A DNA stretch of 64,000 bases from an uncultured Bacteroidia bacterium (GTDB taxonomy: Bacteria > Bacteroidota > Bacteroidia > Bacteroidales > UBA932), in the NCBI GenBank assembly GCA_902801205.1, contig CADCHE010000006.1:186001-250000 (forward strand). The letters run 5' to 3'. Numbering within the stretch: position 1 is the first letter of the stretch; every line of letters begins with the position of its first letter. A program made the translations under genes and the position numbers. Positions 60,509 to 64,000 of this stretch are shown in pieces. The notes beneath the pieces were generated by a model. It made no database searches, was not told the DNA's origin, and saw only the letters and a program-made list of their open reading frames with translations.

Positions 60509-62101
60509 ATGAAAAACATTCTTCGCATAGCAGCCGCATCAATAGTCGCCCTGGCGATGGTTGCAGCACCTGCAGACACTTACGCACAGTCCAGAAGTTC
60601 TTCGGGCTCCCGGAGCACCTCCACGACACGCAATAGCGGATCTTCCGCTTCATCTTCCCGCAGTTCGTCTTCCTCCAGCAATCGGGGGTCTTCCTCCGTC
60701 AGCCGGAGCACGTCTTCCTCCAGCAATCGGGGTTCTTCCTCCGTCGGCCGGAGCACGTCTTCCTCCAGCAGCCGGGGTTCTTCTTCCGTCGGCCGGAGCA
60801 CTTCGGGCAGTTCTTCCCGCTCTTCGGCACCGGCGACCTCGGCTTCCAGCCAGGACAACCGCCGGACCTCGACGGGCACCGCCTCGCGCGGCACGTCCTC
60901 TTCTTCCCGCAGTTCTTCCTCCGCCCGGAGTTCGTCTTCCGCCAGCACCCGGAACAGCGGCGCGACCGCCACTTCCCCTGCTGTGACGACTTCCGGCCAG
61001 GACAACCGCCGGACCTCGACGGGCACCGCCTCGCGTGGCACGTCCTCCTCTTCCCGCAGTTCTTCCAGCCGGGTCGCCCGGCCGGTAGAGTCCACCGAGC
61101 GTGCGAATGTCGCCGCTTCTTCCCGTGAGCGTTCCGCTTCTTCGAGAAGTTCCGCTTCCCGCAGCGCCGGCAATTCCGCCCGTGAGCAGGCTGCAGCCCG
61201 CTCCGCCGTCGGTAACGCCACCCGCGAGGGACTCAGTACGGTCAACGGCCAGGTCCGTGGCGGCGCCCGCGCCGCGAACGGCGTGGCTCCCGAGACCCGC
61301 AACGACTTCCTGCGGATCGGCGACGACCGCAACGTCCACCGGATCCCTCCGCGCGAGCGTGACTTCCTGACCTATGACCGTCCCGGTCACTTCTGGGGCC
61401 ACAATCCGCACTATTTCGGATACCGGGTCCACTATCTCCCTCCGCGCTACCGTCGCTACACTTACTGGGGAATCGACTATTGCTTCTATGACGGAATCTG
61501 GTATCGCCCTTACGGCGGCTGGTACGTCATCTGCCGTCCTCCTTTCGGTGTCACCGTCGACATCGCGGTCTCCAACCTGGTCTTCTCCAGCGTCCGCTTT
61601 GCCTACTATTGCAACGCGTACCGGCAGTACCGTGCCATTGACGAGAACAACCGTATCATCGACGAGCAGAACCGCATCATCGCCCAGAACAACGCCACCA
61701 TCGCGGCGCAGAACCGTTCCGTGGCCCTGAATACGATGCTCGCAAACGATGCGGCCTCCCTGGCGGACCGCCTCGGCCTCGTGCAGAGCTACGCGTACGC
61801 CGACCAGCCGTACTACTATCAGGACGGTGTCTTCTACATCGTCGGGAAGAGCGGGAAATACGAGGTGATCGTGCCTCCGGCCGGCGCCCTGGTCTCCGAA
61901 CTTCCGGACGACTACGACATCATCACCCTCGACGGCATGGAGTTCTACAAAGTGGACGACACCGTCTACAAGATGAGCCTCGTGGAGGGCAAACCCTATC
62001 TCGAGGTCCTGGGCCAGATGTACGGCACCCTTGCCAGAAAATACAATTACAACTACAACAACGTGACTGCCAATCCTTCGATTGCGCTCGAGCAGCTGTA
62101 A
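60509..62101 (+). CDS. DUF6515 family protein with Ser/Arg-rich repeat region
   Basis: The 530-residue precursor has a signal peptide (SIVALAMVAAPADTYAQ). A low-complexity Ser/Arg/Thr-rich region spans about residues 25-255, with three 45-bp tandem repeats (SSSSNRGSSSVSRST type) and two copies of QDNRRTSTGTASRGTSSSSR. A Tyr/Trp/Pro-rich segment (YFGYRVHYLPPRYRRYTYWG) is followed by a Gln/Asn helix (IDEQNRIIAQNNATIAAQNR) and a C-terminal SH3-like region. These match DUF6515. The Arg/Ser-rich part may bind a polyanion such as LPS or DNA, which is a guess. A terminator follows. Confidence 0.78.
   Translation: MKNILRIAAASIVALAMVAAPADTYAQSRSSSGSRSTSTTRNSGSSASSSRSSSSSSNRGSSSVSRSTSSSSNRGSSSVGRSTSSSSSRGSSSVGRSTSGSSSRSSAPATSASSQDNRRTSTGTASRGTSSSSRSSSSARSSSSASTRNSGATATSPAVTTSGQDNRRTSTGTASRGTSSSSRSSSSRVARPVESTERANVAASSRERSASSRSSASRSAGNSAREQAAARSAVGNATREGLSTVNGQVRGGARAANGVAPETRNDFLRIGDDRNVHRIPPRERDFLTYDRPGHFWGHNPHYFGYRVHYLPPRYRRYTYWGIDYCFYDGIWYRPYGGWYVICRPPFGVTVDIAVSNLVFSSVRFAYYCNAYRQYRAIDENNRIIDEQNRIIAQNNATIAAQNRSVALNTMLANDAASLADRLGLVQSYAYADQPYYYQDGVFYIVGKSGKYEVIVPPAGALVSELPDDYDIITLDGMEFYKVDDTVYKMSLVEGKPYLEVLGQMYGTLARKYNYNYNNVTANPSIALEQL
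60667..60801 (+). repeat. Three tandem 45-bp repeats in the DUF6515 gene
   Basis: The units start at 60667, 60712 and 60757, each beginning GTCTTCCTCCAGCA and ending GCCGGAGCAC, with only a few differences. They encode 15-residue Ser-rich units in frame. Confidence 0.88.
60850..61066 (+). repeat. Two copies of a 70-bp repeat in the DUF6515 gene
   Basis: The sequences at 60850-60919 and 60997-61066, both starting CCAGGACAACCGCCGG, are nearly identical and lie 147 bases (49 codons) apart, so the frame is kept. Confidence 0.85.
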
Positions 62102-62126
62102 TCCCTGGAAATATCTCCTATAATGG

Positions 62127-62156
62127 AAGATGGCCGCCCGCGGCCATCTTTTTTTG
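62127..62156 (+). terminator. Rho-independent terminator after the DUF6515 gene
   Basis: AAGATGGCC at 62127-62135 pairs with GGCCATCTT at 62142-62150, with further G-C pairing in the loop, followed by a run of seven T bases. Confidence 0.9.
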
Positions 62157-62163
62157 TGTGAAA

Positions 62164-62195
62164 TTGGCAAATAAAGAAACAGTTTGTTAAATTTG
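62164..62195 (+). promoter_or_regulatory. Promoter of the amgK-rapZ/murU genes
   Basis: TTG at 62164-62166, 21 bases, then TAAATTTG at 62188-62195, 20 bases before the ATG at 62216. Confidence 0.6.
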
Positions 62196-62215
62196 TGGGA
62201 AGGATCGATCTTTAC

Positions 62216-63631
62216 ATGGAAAAACTCCGTCACCTTTTCGAACAATATACGGGGCGCCCGGCGACCGATGTCGACGAGCTGACCTCCTCCGGCAGCAACC
62301 GCCGGTACTACCGCCTGCGCGGGGGCGACCTGAGCATCGTCGGCGTCGTCGGTACGAACCTGGAAGAAAACAATGCGTTCATCTACCTGAGCCGCCATTT
62401 TCTGGAAAAAGGCATCCGCGTGCCCAAGGTGCTGTCCGTCAGCGAAGACCGCATGCGGTACATCCAGGAAGACCTGGGCGACGAACAGCTCTACCAGGCG
62501 GTTTCCCACGGGCGCGAGAGTGGCGAGTACAGTTCCATGGAGAGCGAACTGCTTTGCCGGACGATGGCCCTCCTGCCGAAACTCCAGTTCAAGGGTGCGG
62601 AAGGGATCGACTGGTCGGTCTGCTATCCCGAACCGGCCTTCGGGGAGCGGATGGTGATGTTCGACCTCAACTACTTCAAGTACTGTTTCCTGAAGGCCAC
62701 CGGCCTGGAATTCAACGAAGTCCTGCTCCAGAACGACTTCGAGCGGCTGAAGGACGACCTGCTCCTCGACATGGGCGACACCTTCATGTACCGCGACTTC
62801 CAGGCGCGCAACGTGATGCTCAAGGACGGGAATCCCTATTTCATCGACTTCCAGGGCGGCCGGCGCGGCCCCATCTACTACGACGTCGCCTCCTTCGTGT
62901 GGCAGGCCCGCTCGCGGTATCCCGAGTCACTGCGCCGTAAGATGGTCCAGACCTATCTCACGGCCCTCAAGGCCTATACCGCCGTTGACGAGGCGGTCTT
63001 CGAAGAGCGTCTCCGCCTGTTCGTCCTCTTCCGGACGCTACAGGTGCTGGGTGCCTACGGATTCCGCGGCTATTTCGAGAAGAAGCCGCACTTCCTCGCC
63101 AGCGTGCCCTACGCCCTCGGCAACCTGCGCCGCCTGCTGCAGAAGCCGTTCTCCGACTATCCCTATCTGAATGAGATCCTGACGAAACTGACGACGATGT
63201 CCCAGTTCAACGAGATCGCGGAGGACCGCCGGCTGGAAGTCCGCATTTTCAGTTTCGCCTACAAGAAAGGCATTCCCGTCGACAACACGGGCAACGGCGG
63301 CGGTTATGTCTTCGACTGCCGCGCCGTCAACAATCCCGGAAAGTACGAGCATTACCGCCAGTTCACCGGCCTGGACCGGGAGGTGATCCAGTTCCTGGAG
63401 GACGACGGCGGCGTGACCCGCTTCCTGGACCATGTCTTCTTCCTGGTGGACGCCCACGTCAAGCGTTTCATCGAGCGGAAGTTCACGCACCTGCAGGTCT
63501 GCTTCGGGTGTACCGGCGGCCAGCACCGCTCGGTCTACTGCGCCGAGAAACTGGCGGCCCATCTTTCTGAAAAGTTCGACATCAAGATCACCGTCTCCCA
63601 CCGGGAGCTGGACATCGAAAAGATCCTCTGA
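62216..63631 (+). CDS. AmgK-like sugar kinase fused to a RapZ C-terminal domain
   Basis: The first 330 residues form an aminoglycoside phosphotransferase-type kinase with MYRDFQARNVML (catalytic Asp and Asn) and YFIDFQGGRRGPIYYD, like AmgK, which phosphorylates MurNAc/GlcNAc at C1. The last 120 residues match the RapZ C-terminal domain (VFDCRAVNNPG, FTGLDREV, GCTGGQHRSVYCAE), which binds glucosamine-6-phosphate in E. coli. Fused, the domain could sense amino sugar and set kinase activity. The ATG at 62216 follows a promoter. A MurU-like gene starts one base after the stop. Confidence 0.88.
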   Translation: MEKLRHLFEQYTGRPATDVDELTSSGSNRRYYRLRGGDLSIVGVVGTNLEENNAFIYLSRHFLEKGIRVPKVLSVSEDRMRYIQEDLGDEQLYQAVSHGRESGEYSSMESELLCRTMALLPKLQFKGAEGIDWSVCYPEPAFGERMVMFDLNYFKYCFLKATGLEFNEVLLQNDFERLKDDLLLDMGDTFMYRDFQARNVMLKDGNPYFIDFQGGRRGPIYYDVASFVWQARSRYPESLRRKMVQTYLTALKAYTAVDEAVFEERLRLFVLFRTLQVLGAYGFRGYFEKKPHFLASVPYALGNLRRLLQKPFSDYPYLNEILTKLTTMSQFNEIAEDRRLEVRIFSFAYKKGIPVDNTGNGGGYVFDCRAVNNPGKYEHYRQFTGLDREVIQFLEDDGGVTRFLDHVFFLVDAHVKRFIERKFTHLQVCFGCTGGQHRSVYCAEKLAAHLSEKFDIKITVSHRELDIEKIL

Positions 63632-63632
63632 C

Positions 63633-64000
63633 ATGAAAGCGCTCGTCTTCGCAGCCGGACTCGGCACGCGGCTCCGACCGCTGACGGACACCTTGCCCAA
63701 GGCGCTGGTGCCGGTCGGCGGCAAGCCCTTGCTCTACCATGTGGTGCACCGGCTGAAGGCAGCGGGTATCGACGAGATCGTCGTCAACGTACACCATTTT
63801 CCGGACTCCATCATCGGGTACATCCGCGAGCAGGATGGGTTCGGCATCCGCGTGCATGTTTCCGACGAGCGGGACTTCCTCCGTGAGACGGGCGGCGGCA
63901 TCGCCTATGCGCGCCCGTTCCTGGAAGGGGAGCCTTTCCTGGTACACAACGTGGATATCCTCTCCGATCTGGACCTGGATTGGTTCCGCGCCCAGGCGCG
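63633..64000 (+). CDS. murU: Nucleotidyltransferase, MurU-like (partial, cut by window end)
   Basis: The first 122 codons are seen. The start MKALVFAAGLGTRLRPLTDT (with the Gly-x-Gly-Thr-Arg-Leu-x-Pro nucleotide loop), LPKALVPVGGKPLLYH, ETGGGIAYA and VHNVDILSDLDL are typical of sugar-1-phosphate nucleotidyltransferases, and of MurU (MurNAc-1-phosphate uridylyltransferase) in particular. The position right after an AmgK-like kinase gene supports MurU, because AmgK and MurU act in sequence. A mannose-1-phosphate guanylyltransferase cannot be excluded until the C-terminal part is read. Confidence 0.83.
   Translation, partial: MKALVFAAGLGTRLRPLTDTLPKALVPVGGKPLLYHVVHRLKAAGIDEIVVNVHHFPDSIIGYIREQDGFGIRVHVSDERDFLRETGGGIAYARPFLEGEPFLVHNVDILSDLDLDWFRAQA

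Noticed and set aside
60667..61066. Regular repeats considered as a CRISPR-like array
   Set aside because: The repeats are in frame in a coding sequence, directly adjoining or unevenly spaced, with no unique spacers and no cas genes.

Overview
The window reads as chromosomal DNA of a GC-rich member of the Bacteroidota, most likely Bacteroidales. The evidence is the repeated promoter element TAnnTTTG ahead of many genes, the near absence of Shine-Dalgarno sequences, many lipoproteins with Bacteroidota-type lipoboxes, the uppS-bamA-ompH order, a two-subunit 2-oxoacid:ferredoxin oxidoreductase, anaerobic ribonucleotide reductase, GH92 and GH78 glycosidases, and families largely confined to this phylum (DUF4837, DUF5020, DUF6528, DUF6515, DUF1080). 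The genus cannot be fixed from the sequence. Both ends are cut: an OmpH-like gene at the left and a MurU-like nucleotidyltransferase gene at the right.

Layout. 1-6.2 kb: pdxJ, nadK, uppS, bamA and ompH (cofactor, undecaprenyl carrier and outer-membrane assembly genes). 6.2-10.6 kb: korA-korB-gdhA, a 2-oxoglutarate node. 10.6-15.1 kb: an M49-like lipoprotein that seems to have lost a zinc ligand, a DASS carboxylate transporter and a porin-like barrel. 15.1-20.7 kb: a GH78 rhamnosidase whose 3' end is overwritten by a small terminal-inverted-repeat element, and a purine salvage group (apt divergent from a Tsx-like channel and an NCS2 permease). 20.7-24.2 kb: nrdD-nrdG with a hairpin leader, then tRNA-Pro, rpsT and tRNA-Glu. 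24.2-30.9 kb (minus): M23 peptidase-dxr-rseP-DUF4837-GH92. 30.9-37.2 kb (plus): ruvX-def-manB-M23/LysM, then an oxidoreductase and a double DUF1080 protein. 37.2-43.4 kb (minus): HU-domain membrane protein, acyl-ACP thioesterase, AspT/YidE-type transporter, NUDIX, DUF4922-SpoIID fusion.

The accessory part runs from the 3' end of a tRNA-Asn gene (43.56 kb) to about 47.2 kb. It is clearly AT-rich, holds small lipoproteins, a toxin-antitoxin pair, gene fragments and several repeats, and contains three copies of a sequence made of the tRNA 3' end plus its terminator. It is best read as two unequal cassette-like units inserted in tandem at the tRNA gene, with no recombinase visible. About 47.2-50.1 kb carries further lipoproteins and a decayed reading frame.

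50-56 kb: a sugar-isomerase-like lipoprotein with a Gfo/Idh/MocA oxidoreductase, a DUF3298 lipoprotein and a short UvrA paralogue. 56-64 kb (plus): DUF6528 propeller, SDR, AmpG-like permease, DUF1343 (NamZ-type) muramidase, Ser/Arg-rich DUF6515 protein, an AmgK-like kinase fused to a RapZ C-terminal domain, and a MurU-like nucleotidyltransferase. Permease, NamZ, AmgK and MurU together suggest a peptidoglycan MurNAc recycling locus.
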